Below, piece by piece: positions 1 to 9,581 of a stretch of 64,000 bases of DNA. Source of the stretch: Marinoscillum furvescens DSM 4134 (GTDB lineage Bacteria > Bacteroidota > Bacteroidia > Cytophagales > Cyclobacteriaceae); NCBI RefSeq assembly GCF_003386095.1, contig NZ_QREG01000009.1, positions 62,001 to 126,000 of the forward strand, read 5' to 3'. Both the position numbers and the translations under genes were made by a program. Every line of letters starts with the position of its first letter. The first letter of the stretch is position 1. Below the pieces are notes generated by a model. That model had not been told where the DNA came from. It worked only from the letters and a program-made list of their open reading frames with translations, and made no database searches.

Positions 1-2
1 GA

Positions 3-1685
3 AACATGAAAAAATATGAAGTCAATGGTGGAATAGGCACCATTTTCAGTCGGTTTGCAGTGGAAGGGCCGCTAGCCAAAGACAAGTCCTCTTTCATTCT
101 TGCCGGACGAAGGTCCTATATCGATGTGCTGGCTAAACCATTTCTCAAAAATCAAGACGGCCTGGAAGATATTGGCTTGCGCTTTTATGACCTCACTTTC
201 AAAACCAACTACAACATCAGCGACCGGGACCGGGTCTATCTATCAGGATATTTAGGACGGGATGTGTTTGCGTTTGATGCAAACCAGGGATTTGACTGGG
301 GGAATAAAACAGCCACTCTGCGTTGGAACCACCTTTTCAATGACCGGATCTTTAGCAATACCACACTTTTTGTAAGTGACTATGACTATTCCTTTCAGGT
401 AGGCGAAACCAGGGACGACTTATTCAGCTGGAAATCCAGAATCTTTACCTACAATTTCAAAGAGCAGTTTTCTTACTTTATCAATACCAACAACGAACTC
501 AGCTTTGGTGCAGAAGCCATCCTTTATCGCTTTAAACCCGCCGAAGTGCTCGGCGTAAGTGTAGGAGAAGAAAGTGACATCAGCCTGGCTGAGCGCAAAA
601 GCCTGGAAACCGCCGTATACATTGGCAATGACCAAAAAGTCAACAACAAGCTTTCCCTTCAGTATGGGCTGCGTTTTTCCAGTTTCCAGTACCTGGGTGA
701 TGGCGAAGTATACGAATATGGAGAGCCCGAACAGCCAGGGGAACGCAAGCCCATTGCCAATGTGACCCAGGCAGACAACTGGGAAACCATCCAGCACTAT
801 ACCAATCTGGAACCCCGGTTTTCTTTTCGCTACAGCCTAAACCCAACTACCTCCATCAAGGGTAGCTACAATCGCATGTCGCAGTACATCCACCTGGTGT
901 CCAACACGGCCGCATCGCTACCCACTGATGTATGGACACCCAGTTCCAACAACATCAAACCACAGCTAGCGGATCAGGTGGCGCTAGGAGTATTCAAAAA
1001 CTTCTGGAATAACAAGCTGGAAACTTCCGTAGAGGTCTACTACAAAACCATGCAAAACCAGATCGACTACATAGATGGGGCTGAGATCCTCATCAACCGA
1101 TTTTTGGAAGGGGACCTGCTCGCGGGTGATGGACGTGCGTATGGCGCAGAGTTTTATCTGAAGAAAAACAGTGGTAAAATCAATGGCTGGGTAAGTTACA
1201 CGCTGGCCAAAACCGAGCGACAAGTGGCCGGAATTAATGACGGAGACTGGTACCCCACGCGTTATGACCAGACCCACAACCTGAAAATATCTGGCAACTA
1301 TGACTACAGTGATCGTTGGTCATTTGCTGCAAACTTTACCTACATCACAGGTACGCCTTACACCTTGCCTTCGTATCGCTACGAAGTGCAGGGCTATACG
1401 ATTCCTGGCGTAGAAGGACGTAACAATGGGCGCATACCAGACTATCACCGACTTGACCTGGCTGCCACCTGGCAAATGCGCAAATTTAAAAACGATGGGT
1501 CACCGAAAAAGCTTCAGGACTACTGGGTCTTTACTATCTACAACGTCTACCAACGCAGAAATCCATTCTCCATCTACTTTGCCCAGAAAGATGGGGCTGC
1601 TGGAGACCAGGCCCTCACAGAAGCTACACAAGTAGCCATTTTGGGTTCATTTGTACCCGCTGTTTCTTACAACTTTAAATTTTAA
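3..1685 (+). CDS. TonB-dependent receptor, C-terminal part (cut by window edge)
   Basis: This is the outer-membrane beta-barrel part of a TonB-dependent receptor, which imports a ligand using energy from the inner membrane. The frame is open to the left edge, so the ATG at 6 is probably internal. The visible protein starts just after the expected plug domain, with a GGIGTIFSRFAVEGPL-like stretch typical of receptors of the carboxypeptidase-regulatory-domain type. It then alternates aromatic amphipathic strands and ends in the terminal Phe (SYNFKF) used for barrel insertion. The N-terminal signal peptide, regulatory domain and plug lie outside the window. A DUF4249 lipoprotein follows six bases later, the usual partner of this receptor class. 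The ligand cannot be told from sequence. Confidence 0.9.
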   Translation, partial: NMKKYEVNGGIGTIFSRFAVEGPLAKDKSSFILAGRRSYIDVLAKPFLKNQDGLEDIGLRFYDLTFKTNYNISDRDRVYLSGYLGRDVFAFDANQGFDWGNKTATLRWNHLFNDRIFSNTTLFVSDYDYSFQVGETRDDLFSWKSRIFTYNFKEQFSYFINTNNELSFGAEAILYRFKPAEVLGVSVGEESDISLAERKSLETAVYIGNDQKVNNKLSLQYGLRFSSFQYLGDGEVYEYGEPEQPGERKPIANVTQADNWETIQHYTNLEPRFSFRYSLNPTTSIKGSYNRMSQYIHLVSNTAASLPTDVWTPSSNNIKPQLADQVALGVFKNFWNNKLETSVEVYYKTMQNQIDYIDGAEILINRFLEGDLLAGDGRAYGAEFYLKKNSGKINGWVSYTLAKTERQVAGINDGDWYPTRYDQTHNLKISGNYDYSDRWSFAANFTYITGTPYTLPSYRYEVQGYTIPGVEGRNNGRIPDYHRLDLAATWQMRKFKNDGSPKKLQDYWVFTIYNVYQRRNPFSIYFAQKDGAAGDQALTEATQVAILGSFVPAVSYNFKF

Positions 1686-1691
1686 TCCGCC

Positions 1692-2618
1692 GTGAAAAAA
1701 GTACTATACATCATCCTGATAGCAGCTGTCACTTACGCTTGTGAAGACACCGTAGAGATCGATCTTGAGGAGCAAGAGCCTTTTATGAATGTAGATGCGT
1801 GGCTCACACATACCAACGACACTCAGCAGATTCGTCTGACATACACCAGGCCCTATTTTGACAATGGCAAGCCTCAGCCTGCCCTCAATGCCACAGTCTC
1901 CGTAGTAGAAATCGAAACACAGACACTCTACAGCTTTACAGATGCAGATAGTGACGGTTTTTATACCTGGATACCTGCCGAAACGGACACTTTTGGTACC
2001 ATAGGTAGCAGCTATGCGCTCGTGATCGAGCATCAGGGAGTTACTTACGAGAGTTTCTCTACGATGAATCCTGTTCCGCCTATCGACAGCATCACTTTTG
2101 AGTACAATAAGAAGGATGCCTTTTTTGAAGACGACTGGTACTATGCAGACTTTTGGGCTCGCGATATCGAAGGGCCCGGCAATACTTACTGGATCAAAGC
2201 TTTTAAAAATGGTGTTTATTTAAACAAGCCAGAGGAAATCAACGTGGCTTACGATGCCAGTTTTTCCCCAGGAGGTGAAGTAGATGGTCTGGTATTCATT
2301 CAGCCAATTCGTACGGCTATCAATAGGTTTGAAGATGACGATACTCCGGCACCCTCACCTTATCAGCAAGGAGACACGCTAAAAGTAGAGCTCCACAGCA
2401 TTACAGAAGAGGCATGGTTTTTCCTATCGCGCGTAAGGGATGAGACGGTCAGAAACCCTGGCTTTGCACAGCTGTTTGCCAACCCGCTGGCCAACTCTCC
2501 TACCAACTTAGTAGCCTCAGGTGATAACCGGGTGACTGGTTTCTTTAGTGTGGCTGCGGTAAGTGCATTAGAAGTAGAAATGAACGATGACAATATCGTA
2601 GATCGGATTCCAGAATAA
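1692..2618 (+). CDS. DUF4249 family lipoprotein, partner of TonB receptor
   Basis: A 308-residue predicted outer-membrane lipoprotein. The start is GTG, six bases after the receptor stop, so the two genes are cotranscribed. A short hydrophobic leader ends in a lipobox with Cys17 (TYACED). After it comes an N-terminal beta-rich domain (about 25-130, with the QIRLTYTRPYFDN pattern) and a C-terminal half rich in aromatic and acidic residues, as in DUF4249 proteins. Members of this family are routinely encoded beside TonB receptors in Bacteroidota and are thought to sit on the extracellular face of the barrel, but the precise role is unknown. Family assignment is from overall pattern and context. 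Confidence 0.85.
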   Translation: MKKVLYIILIAAVTYACEDTVEIDLEEQEPFMNVDAWLTHTNDTQQIRLTYTRPYFDNGKPQPALNATVSVVEIETQTLYSFTDADSDGFYTWIPAETDTFGTIGSSYALVIEHQGVTYESFSTMNPVPPIDSITFEYNKKDAFFEDDWYYADFWARDIEGPGNTYWIKAFKNGVYLNKPEEINVAYDASFSPGGEVDGLVFIQPIRTAINRFEDDDTPAPSPYQQGDTLKVELHSITEEAWFFLSRVRDETVRNPGFAQLFANPLANSPTNLVASGDNRVTGFFSVAAVSALEVEMNDDNIVDRIPE

Positions 2619-2628
2619 AAATGACTCT

Positions 2629-2661
2629 AACTTTCGTCAAGCAACTCACTTGGCGAAAGTT
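2629..2661 (+). terminator. Hairpin after the DUF4249 gene
   Basis: Two 13-base arms (AACTTTCGTCAAG and CTTGGCGAAAGTT) pair with a single G-T wobble around a 7-base loop, starting 10 bases after the stop. The 3' side is only modestly T-rich (gttcttc), so it may act as a terminator or as an mRNA-end stabiliser. It closes the receptor/lipoprotein operon before the Uma2 gene. Confidence 0.6.
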
Positions 2662-2727
2662 GTTCTTCAGGTCCGACGATAAACTGAACTAAGTCGAATT
2701 CGTTATCTTTAGGTAAAGGTTATAAAA

Positions 2728-3264
2728 ATGGGAAAAGTATACACACATATACCAAAAACCATCATGGAAGTCTATCAGGGCCTGCCTGAAGGCACGCTTG
2801 CTGAGCTCATTGATAACCAAATATATATGTCACCGTCACCAGTCTTCAAACATCAAAAAACTGTCCAGTTACTAAACCAACAACTACTCAGTCATTTCTC
2901 CACCCGGGCGAACGGAGAAGTTATTATCGCTCCATTTGATGTCTATTTAGATGAAACCAGCAATGCTGTACAACCTGACATCACCGTGGTATTGGAGGAA
3001 AGTCGTCAGATACTTGATGAAAACGGCCACATCCATGGTGTTCCTGACCTACTGGTAGAAGTGCTCTCACCTGGCAATAGGGATCATGACCTAATCACCA
3101 AAAAAGACCTGTATGAGCAATTTGGGGTGAAGGAATACTGGGCGGTGGATCCAGAGACTAAGCTGGCACTTGGTTTTACACTCAAAGCAGGCAAGTATGA
3201 ACTGTTTTCAGACCAAATCGGGAAAATTGAGTCGGTCTTATTAGGAGCTCCATTTAGTTTTTAA
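2728..3264 (+). CDS. Uma2 family (PD-(D/E)XK-fold) protein
   Basis: A 178-residue protein of the Uma2/DUF820 family, which has a restriction-endonuclease-like fold. Visible family motifs are QPDI (residues 82-85, Asp84), VPDLLVEVLSP (105-115, Glu111) and the following KKDLYEQFGVKEYWAVDP segment (125-142) carrying the lysines and the conserved EYW. The arrangement D...E-x-V-containing strand...K fits an intact nuclease core. Family members are abundant in cyanobacteria and Bacteroidota, and their biological function is mostly unknown. The gene stands alone between a hairpin and a convergent mnmD-like gene. A TATCTTTA sequence at 2704-2711 resembles the Bacteroidota -7 element, with one mismatch. 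Confidence 0.88.
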   Translation: MGKVYTHIPKTIMEVYQGLPEGTLAELIDNQIYMSPSPVFKHQKTVQLLNQQLLSHFSTRANGEVIIAPFDVYLDETSNAVQPDITVVLEESRQILDENGHIHGVPDLLVEVLSPGNRDHDLITKKDLYEQFGVKEYWAVDPETKLALGFTLKAGKYELFSDQIGKIESVLLGAPFSF

Positions 3265-3277
3265 GCGCCAGACCTTT

Positions 3278-3952
3278 TCACAGTTTCAAACCTCGAACCA
3301 TTTCCTTTTTGCCCATAGCTCCTGGCAGTGTCTCCACCTCAAAACCAGCTGCAGCCAGGTTACGCTTAAACTGCCCCTGTGCGCAGTACGTCACCAGCAC
3401 ACCCCCACTTACGAGCATTTCAAAGCATTTTTTCAGATTATCAAGTGCCCACACTTCAGCTTGCTTTGATGGGGCAAATGCATCATAAAACACTACATCT
3501 GCCCGAACCTCACCATCGAATTCTTCCAAGGTGCACTGATATTTCACTAGCTCCAGATAAGCACTTATAGTTACAGGCTCCTCCCAGGCACCCGCATGCA
3601 GGGCCTGTACCAGCGAATTTTCCTCTTCAGACTTACCAAAATTGAATTGCTCGTAGATTTCTTTTGGTACGGGATAGGGCTCCACACTATGGTAGTGCAC
3701 CTGCACCTGATGTTGGGAGGCATATTTGGCAGCCAAAAACGCATTGAGACCAGTGCCAAACCCCACCTCAAATACCGTGATCGATCGTTGATTGGTTTTA
3801 GAAAGCTGCGCGTCCAGCCCTTCCTTAATAAAAACCTGCAATGACTCTCCTTCAGCTCCTCTAAAAGAATGATAAGTTTCATTCAAGTCTTCGCGGTACA
3901 AACTATGCGATCCGTCTTCTGTGGTAATTAGTTTCAAATTTGGTGTCTTCAT
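3278..3952 (-). CDS. mnmD: tRNA mnm5U34 methyltransferase, MnmD-like
   Basis: A 224-residue SAM-dependent methyltransferase matching the MnmD half of MnmC, which methylates 5-aminomethyl-2-thiouridine to mnm5s2U at the wobble position of some tRNAs. The SAM-binding motif I is FEVGFGTGLN (61-70). It is followed by a DAFAPSKQAEVW block (157-168) and the C-terminal GGVLVTY...GAMGKKEM signature (183-218). The FAD-dependent MnmC oxidase half is absent, which is usual for stand-alone MnmD proteins of Bacteroidota. It converges with the Uma2 gene, the stops being 13 bp apart. The symbol is inferred from family membership; the substrate was not tested. Confidence 0.85.
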   Translation of the reverse strand: MKTPNLKLITTEDGSHSLYREDLNETYHSFRGAEGESLQVFIKEGLDAQLSKTNQRSITVFEVGFGTGLNAFLAAKYASQHQVQVHYHSVEPYPVPKEIYEQFNFGKSEEENSLVQALHAGAWEEPVTISAYLELVKYQCTLEEFDGEVRADVVFYDAFAPSKQAEVWALDNLKKCFEMLVSGGVLVTYCAQGQFKRNLAAAGFEVETLPGAMGKKEMVRGLKL

Positions 3953-4211
3953 GCCAATTATTTTTTCAAAAATGGTAAGGGAAACTAAATTTTGTATTGC
4001 TTTCCATCCAGATAGCGGAATTAAAAGAAATCATTTACTACCTTTTACGATTATAACAGTATAGGCTACGCAAATTCGGTTTACCAACCATTGCCTCGCC
4101 TAAGGTGAACAAATTAAATTTAGGGTTTGGAAAGCGCGTGCACCTTCATGGCAAATTTATCACATGGAGCTACAGCCATTCCAATGATTAATGACTCAAA
4201 CACTGTAACAC

Positions 4212-4769
4212 ATGAAAAAATTTTTATTCCTCAGTGCGCTTGCGCTTCCATTGTTAATGACCTCATGTAAAGAAGACGAAGAGAAAGTAGATCCTTTGGT
4301 AGGACTGTGGGAGCTGGATGATGCTACAGTCGTCTTTTCAGGCTTTTCTTATTACGGTTTCGAAAATGAAAACGATTTGTATGGCGAATCTTCATACACC
4401 ATAGAGTTCAATGCAGATTTTACCTACGAACGTGAAATCGATGACATCCCTCAGCTCGGAGACATCAATGACGAAGGAGAATGGGAAAGTGACGGAGAAG
4501 AAATCGATCTTGACTCTGACGATGACGAGATCGGAGGTATCGCCTACAGCTTCGATATTGTGGAAATCACAGAAACCAAGCTGGTCGTAGAATACACAGG
4601 CGATCCTGTAAACCTTTTCCCTGATGCCAAAATCGATGAGTGGTTTGATGATGGCACTATCAACTCCAGTGGTCAATTTACAGTTACCGATGAGGAATTT
4701 GACTCACTTTACAACAATTTCACGGTCCAGGCACAAGGTGAATACACCCTGGAGTTCGACAAGGAATAA
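4212..4769 (+). CDS. Acidic lipocalin-like lipoprotein
   Basis: A 185-residue lipoprotein with a clear leader (MKKFLFLSALALPLLMTSC, Cys19) and a strongly acidic mature part (runs such as DSDDDE). The start of the mature region, PLVGLWELDDATV, and the alternating strands resemble the lipocalin-like domains common in Bacteroidota lipoproteins (GxW motif at the first strand). It lies only 19 bp before the SusC gene and is probably the first gene of that operon. It may therefore be a surface-exposed accessory of the uptake system. I cannot name its ligand. Alternative: an unrelated stress or envelope lipoprotein that merely precedes the operon. Confidence 0.7.
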   Translation: MKKFLFLSALALPLLMTSCKEDEEKVDPLVGLWELDDATVVFSGFSYYGFENENDLYGESSYTIEFNADFTYEREIDDIPQLGDINDEGEWESDGEEIDLDSDDDEIGGIAYSFDIVEITETKLVVEYTGDPVNLFPDAKIDEWFDDGTINSSGQFTVTDEEFDSLYNNFTVQAQGEYTLEFDKE

Positions 4770-4788
4770 CCTGTAAACTAATTTTCGT

Positions 4789-7700
4789 GTGACCTACATC
4801 AAAAGCACACTCCTTTGGATCGGAGTATTTTGGATACATTGGGCTATAGCCCAAAACACCATTTCGGGTACCATTACCGATCAAAACAACGAACCACTCA
4901 TAGGAGCTACCGTACAGATCAAAGGCGAAGCTACGGGCACCGTCACTGATCTGGACGGTAACTTTCGTCTTGCAGTGGCAGATGGGCAAACCATTGTGAT
5001 CAGTATGATTGGGATGGAGTCACGCGAGGTAAAGGTAAAAGGCTCCCAGCCCATCAACATATCTCTGAAAGAAGCCACTTCTGTACTGGGTGAAGTAGTG
5101 GTGACGGGCTTTCAGGAAGTAAATCGAAAGCTCTTTACCGGTGCTTCTGAGCGTCTGTCTATGGAAGACATAGAACTGGCGGGTTCTCCAGACGTAAGCC
5201 GAGCACTCGAAGGGCAAGTGGCCGGTGTGAGTGTAGACAATGTATCAGGCACCTTTGGGACCACCCCAAAAATCCGGATCCGTGGAAATGCCTCCATCAA
5301 CGGCAACAATCAACCACTCTTTGTAGTAGATGGTGTGATCCTGGAAGACCTGGCTGAGGTAAACACGGATGACTTCATCTCTGGAGACGCCAGCACGCTT
5401 ATCTCCTCCTCCATCGCCAATCTGAACCCAGATGATATTGCCACCTTTCAAATCCTGAAAGATGCCTCGGCCACAGCTATCTATGGGGCCAGGGCGGCAA
5501 ACGGCGTAATTGTCATTACCACCAAAAAAGGAAAAAGTGGAAAACTCAGAGTCAGCTACTCCGGTAACTACTCCTTCAAACTCCGACCTACCTACAACCA
5601 GTTTAGCCTCATGAACTCTGCCGAAGAAATGGAGGTCTACAGAGAAATGCATGACAAAGGGTTGATCAACATCAGCACTTCAGTACGTGGACAAAACTAC
5701 GGCGCCATGGGCAAGATGTTTACACTCATTGCTAACCATGACCTGGAGTGGGGACCAGGTGGTGGACTCAATGAAAAATTTTTAAATAAGTACGAAAACG
5801 CTAATACTGACTGGTTTGACCTGCTTTTCAACGATGCTGCTCTGCAGCAGCAACACTCCCTAAGCTTCACGGCTGGTAGCGAAAACTCCAACAGCTACTA
5901 TTCGATCAGTTTCCTCAATGACGAAGGGCAGACGATAGCTGACAATGTACAACGAGTAACAGGCTCCGCCCGAAACACTTACTTCCTTTCCGATAAGTTT
6001 ACATTCGGCCTAAAACTCACAGCCAGCTACCGGGATCAGCGCGTACCCGGCACCCGAAACCGGGAGTTTGATCCCATTACTGGTCGCTTTAGCCGTGATT
6101 TTGACATCAACCCATTTAGCTATGCCCTCAATACCGCCCGATCCATTCGCCCCTATGACGATGAAGGCAAGCTGGAATACTTCCGAAGAAACTACGCGCC
6201 TTTTAACATCCTGGAGGAGCTGTCCCTCAACTACATCGACATACAGGTATCTGACTTTTCGGCACAAACCAACTTTGATATAGACCCTACCGATGCCCTG
6301 AGTATTAAGGGTGTGATCAATGCGCGCTATGCCAACACCGTACGTGACCACACCGTACACGAAAACTCCAATCAGGCTGAAGCCTACCGTGCCAACGGCA
6401 CACAGTTTATCCAGGATGCCAACAACCTGCTCTTTAGGGATCCTAACAATCCTGGCCTCAATCCTACAGTAGTGCTACCTCAGGGTGGTTTTAACTACCT
6501 CGACCAAAGCGAGCTGATCAGTTTTTACAGCCGCATCAGTGCGGACTGGAACAAAAGCATCGGAGACATCCACGAAATCAACGTGCTGGCGGGCCAGGAA
6601 ATTCGATTTGCCAACCGCACCGAGTCCAACACCACCGGTATGGGCGTGATTTACGAAAGTGGAGGTATTGTGGTCACCGACCCCAATATCATTGAGTTTT
6701 TCAACCAGCAAAACATCGACTACTACAAGCTGGACGAAACCAATGATCGATTTATCGGCTTGTTTCTCAACGGTGGCTATGCATACAAAGGCCGCTATGT
6801 CGGCAATTTTACCGTACGCTACGATGGGTCGAATCAGCTGGGCAAAAGCCGAGAAGCTCGCTACCTGCCCACCTGGAATGTAAGCGGCGCGTGGAATGTG
6901 ACCAACGAACCTTTCTTCAAAGTAAGCTTCATCGATAATCTCAAAATTCGAGGTACTTACGGCATTTCTGGAAACCTCCCTCCCAATGCCAGTGCGCTGC
7001 TCAACCTGCAGGCTGATGTGACGGTACGCCCTACAGACGTGGAACCATACCTCTACATTGCTGATCTCACCAACACCGAGCTTACCTGGGAAAAACTAAA
7101 AGAACTCAACGTGGGCGCCGATATCTCTCTGTTTGACAACCGCCTCGATGCGTCTTTCAATTATTTTCAACGAAGTGGGTTTGACCTGATAGGCACCGTA
7201 CAAACCAGTGGAGTAGGCGGGCAAGGTCTCAAAGTGGGCAACTTCGCCGACATGTCGGCAGATGGCTTTGAAGTATCTATAGCCACTACCAACATCAAAA
7301 GAAATGAGTTTACCTGGAGATCCAGCTTCAATATAGGCTACACGTATGATCAAATTACTCGTCTGGATTTTGGCCCCCGACTTACAGATGCCATCGGCCA
7401 AAATGGTGCCGCCGTATTGGGTGGTCCACGTCGCGGCCTGTTTTCCGCCCGGTTTGCAGGACTCAATTCGGTGGGCATACCTACCTTTTACAACAACGAT
7501 GACGAAGTGGTTTTCGAAATAGACCTGCAAGAACGTGATGACCTCACCTCCACACTAAAATACGAAGGCCCTGTAGAGCCCCGAGGTGGAGGAGGCTTTA
7601 CCAACAATTTTAAGTACAAAGGCTTTAGTCTGATGGTCCTCTTGTCTTATAAGTTTGACTACAAAATTCGCCTCAACGACGGATTCTTTGCTCAATACAC

Positions 7701-8094
7701 AGACTTTGACGCACTGCCTGCCGAGCTGGTAAACCGCTGGGCAGTACCTGGAGATGAAGACCTCACCAACATCCCCACCATTCTGGATCGTGGCGTAGCG
7801 CAAACCCGCGGAGACATCAGTCTGGCGTATCAGCTGTATAACAAGAGCACCGAGCGTGTAGCTGATGGCACCTATGTGCGCCTGCGCACCGTCCGTCTCA
7901 GCTACCAGCTGCCTCAGCAATGGATCAGCAAAATCGGCATCAATACGGCCAACGTAAGCGTGGAAGGACAAAACCTGGCCCTGCTCTATGCCGATGATGC
8001 TCTCAATGGTCAGGATCCCGAATTTTTTAGCAGTGGTGGAGTAGCACTGCCACAGCCAAAAATGGTTACATTCTCACTAGGAATTGGGTTTTAA
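4789..8094 (+). CDS. SusC/RagA-type TonB-linked outer membrane protein
   Basis: A 1101-residue outer-membrane importer. It starts at GTG 4789. A signal peptide (about 1-22, ending AIAQ) precedes a carboxypeptidase-regulatory-like domain (NTISGTITDQNNEPLIGATV, about 23-100). The TonB box region (GEVVVTGFQEV), the plug (about 115-250, with PLFVVDGVILED and DASATAIYGARAANGVIVITTKKGK) and the long barrel follow, ending in Phe. All these are hallmarks of SusC. It overlaps the SusD gene by one base (TAATG). With SusD it should form a lidded transporter that brings oligosaccharides, peptides or other large solutes across the outer membrane. No glycoside hydrolase is nearby, so the substrate is open. 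Confidence 0.96.
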   Translation: MTYIKSTLLWIGVFWIHWAIAQNTISGTITDQNNEPLIGATVQIKGEATGTVTDLDGNFRLAVADGQTIVISMIGMESREVKVKGSQPINISLKEATSVLGEVVVTGFQEVNRKLFTGASERLSMEDIELAGSPDVSRALEGQVAGVSVDNVSGTFGTTPKIRIRGNASINGNNQPLFVVDGVILEDLAEVNTDDFISGDASTLISSSIANLNPDDIATFQILKDASATAIYGARAANGVIVITTKKGKSGKLRVSYSGNYSFKLRPTYNQFSLMNSAEEMEVYREMHDKGLINISTSVRGQNYGAMGKMFTLIANHDLEWGPGGGLNEKFLNKYENANTDWFDLLFNDAALQQQHSLSFTAGSENSNSYYSISFLNDEGQTIADNVQRVTGSARNTYFLSDKFTFGLKLTASYRDQRVPGTRNREFDPITGRFSRDFDINPFSYALNTARSIRPYDDEGKLEYFRRNYAPFNILEELSLNYIDIQVSDFSAQTNFDIDPTDALSIKGVINARYANTVRDHTVHENSNQAEAYRANGTQFIQDANNLLFRDPNNPGLNPTVVLPQGGFNYLDQSELISFYSRISADWNKSIGDIHEINVLAGQEIRFANRTESNTTGMGVIYESGGIVVTDPNIIEFFNQQNIDYYKLDETNDRFIGLFLNGGYAYKGRYVGNFTVRYDGSNQLGKSREARYLPTWNVSGAWNVTNEPFFKVSFIDNLKIRGTYGISGNLPPNASALLNLQADVTVRPTDVEPYLYIADLTNTELTWEKLKELNVGADISLFDNRLDASFNYFQRSGFDLIGTVQTSGVGGQGLKVGNFADMSADGFEVSIATTNIKRNEFTWRSSFNIGYTYDQITRLDFGPRLTDAIGQNGAAVLGGPRRGLFSARFAGLNSVGIPTFYNNDDEVVFEIDLQERDDLTSTLKYEGPVEPRGGGGFTNNFKYKGFSLMVLLSYKFDYKIRLNDGFFAQYTDFDALPAELVNRWAVPGDEDLTNIPTILDRGVAQTRGDISLAYQLYNKSTERVADGTYVRLRTVRLSYQLPQQWISKIGINTANVSVEGQNLALLYADDALNGQDPEFFSSGGVALPQPKMVTFSLGIGF

Positions 8095-9581
8095 TGAAAA
8101 GTACAAACTGGACATATCGATCACTGATTTTTGGCACACTCCTGCTCTTTAGTGGCTGTGACGAATACCTGGACGTAAACCCCGACAATCGGGTAAACCT
8201 AACGGACATGGATAAAATGGCCCAGCTGCTCACTAATGCCTATAGCATAGCCAGCCCGGCTTTTACAGAAATCATGACTGACAATGTGGGTTATACCCGT
8301 GGGGTAAACATCAGACAAAGCCACCAGCAAGCTTATGCCTGGGAAGATGTGACTACAGGTCCTACTGAACAAGACACACCCGACTTCTACTGGTTTGAAA
8401 CCTATAACGCCATAGCACATGCCAACGAGGTGCTGGCTGCAATCAACACCATAGAACCTGCCGATGATGAAGAAAAACGACGAAAAGATGCTATCAAGGC
8501 TGAAGCTAAACTGGCACGAGCATACGGTCATTTTATGCTGGTCAATTATTTTGGGCAGCACTATACCATAGATGCCTCTGAAGACGGGGTGCCCTATATC
8601 AAAGATCCCGAAACCACCTTTTTAGCGGAGTATGAGCGAGAGACTGTACGAAAGGTTTACGGGGAAGTAGAAGATGATCTGCTAGACGGGCTCGAGGATA
8701 TATCTGACAACTTTTATAACAACTCCGGAAAATACCACTTTACTCGAGCAGCAGCACTGGCCTTCGCTACCAGGTATTACCTCTTTAAGGGTGAAATGGA
8801 CCAGGTGATACGCTACAGTAGTGAGCTGCTGGGCTCAGAGCCTGCTACCTATGTGCGTGACCTCACATCTACAGAGTTTCAAAATGCCAAGTCTTCCATT
8901 ACAGGATATCCACAGCTTTACAATTCCCCGGACCTACCGGCCAACATCCTCATGATGCGCAAAATCTCCCTCATTCAGCGCACAGACTTTGGTCATGGAC
9001 CCTTAGAAGATTTTTATGGGAGCCTGTACAGCTCGCACCCTTTTCCCGGTGCTACCGACGAGCGCCAAAACCCGGCTTTTATCAAAGGAGATAATGCCCT
9101 GCTGCCTGTACGCTACCAAAGCCTTTTTGAACGCAGCAGCCTCAACAGCAACGTAGGCACGCCTTACCACATTGGCATCATGTTTACAGGAGAAGAAGTC
9201 CTCCTCAACCGCGCAGAAGCTTACATGTACATGAATCAGGTAGACAAAGCATTGGCAGACCTGCAGACGCTCACCGACAGACGGTATAGCGGAGAAGATA
9301 CGGAGCTTACCATGGACCGGCTTAGAAGCTTTTTTGGAGCACAGAACGAGCCGGAATTTACAGATCAGCTTATCCTGCTCAACTACCTGCTGCTGGAGCG
9401 CAGAAAAGAATTTATCATTCAGGGAATGCGTTGGTTTGATATCAAACGCTACGAAATGCCAGTAACACATAACTACCTGGATGGAGGCACCATCAGTCTC
9501 GAAGCTGATGACCCTCGGAAAATTTTACAAATCCCCCAATCCGCACAGGATGTGGGCGGTCTGGAACCTAATGAACGATGA
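8094..9581 (+). CDS. SusD/RagB-type nutrient-binding lipoprotein
   Basis: A 495-residue surface lipoprotein that forms the lid of the SusC channel. The leader ends in FSGCDEYLDVNPDNR (lipid-bearing Cys22 followed by the typical CxxxLDxxP start of SusD proteins). The body carries the TPR-like helical core with EAKLARAYGHFMLVNYFG (about 140-160), and the C-terminal RRKEFIIQGMRWFDIKRYE segment is near-diagnostic of RagB/SusD. Start and stop overlap the flanking genes (SusC by one base, the metallohydrolase by four), so translation is coupled. The protein is a SusD-like type but the ligand is not predictable from the sequence. Confidence 0.95.
   Translation: MKSTNWTYRSLIFGTLLLFSGCDEYLDVNPDNRVNLTDMDKMAQLLTNAYSIASPAFTEIMTDNVGYTRGVNIRQSHQQAYAWEDVTTGPTEQDTPDFYWFETYNAIAHANEVLAAINTIEPADDEEKRRKDAIKAEAKLARAYGHFMLVNYFGQHYTIDASEDGVPYIKDPETTFLAEYERETVRKVYGEVEDDLLDGLEDISDNFYNNSGKYHFTRAAALAFATRYYLFKGEMDQVIRYSSELLGSEPATYVRDLTSTEFQNAKSSITGYPQLYNSPDLPANILMMRKISLIQRTDFGHGPLEDFYGSLYSSHPFPGATDERQNPAFIKGDNALLPVRYQSLFERSSLNSNVGTPYHIGIMFTGEEVLLNRAEAYMYMNQVDKALADLQTLTDRRYSGEDTELTMDRLRSFFGAQNEPEFTDQLILLNYLLLERRKEFIIQGMRWFDIKRYEMPVTHNYLDGGTISLEADDPRKILQIPQSAQDVGGLEPNER

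Noticed and set aside
420-797. Long antisense reading frame inside the TonB receptor gene
   Set aside because: It is the shadow of a strongly coding frame on the other strand, has no start context or conserved motif, and overlaps the receptor barrel fully.
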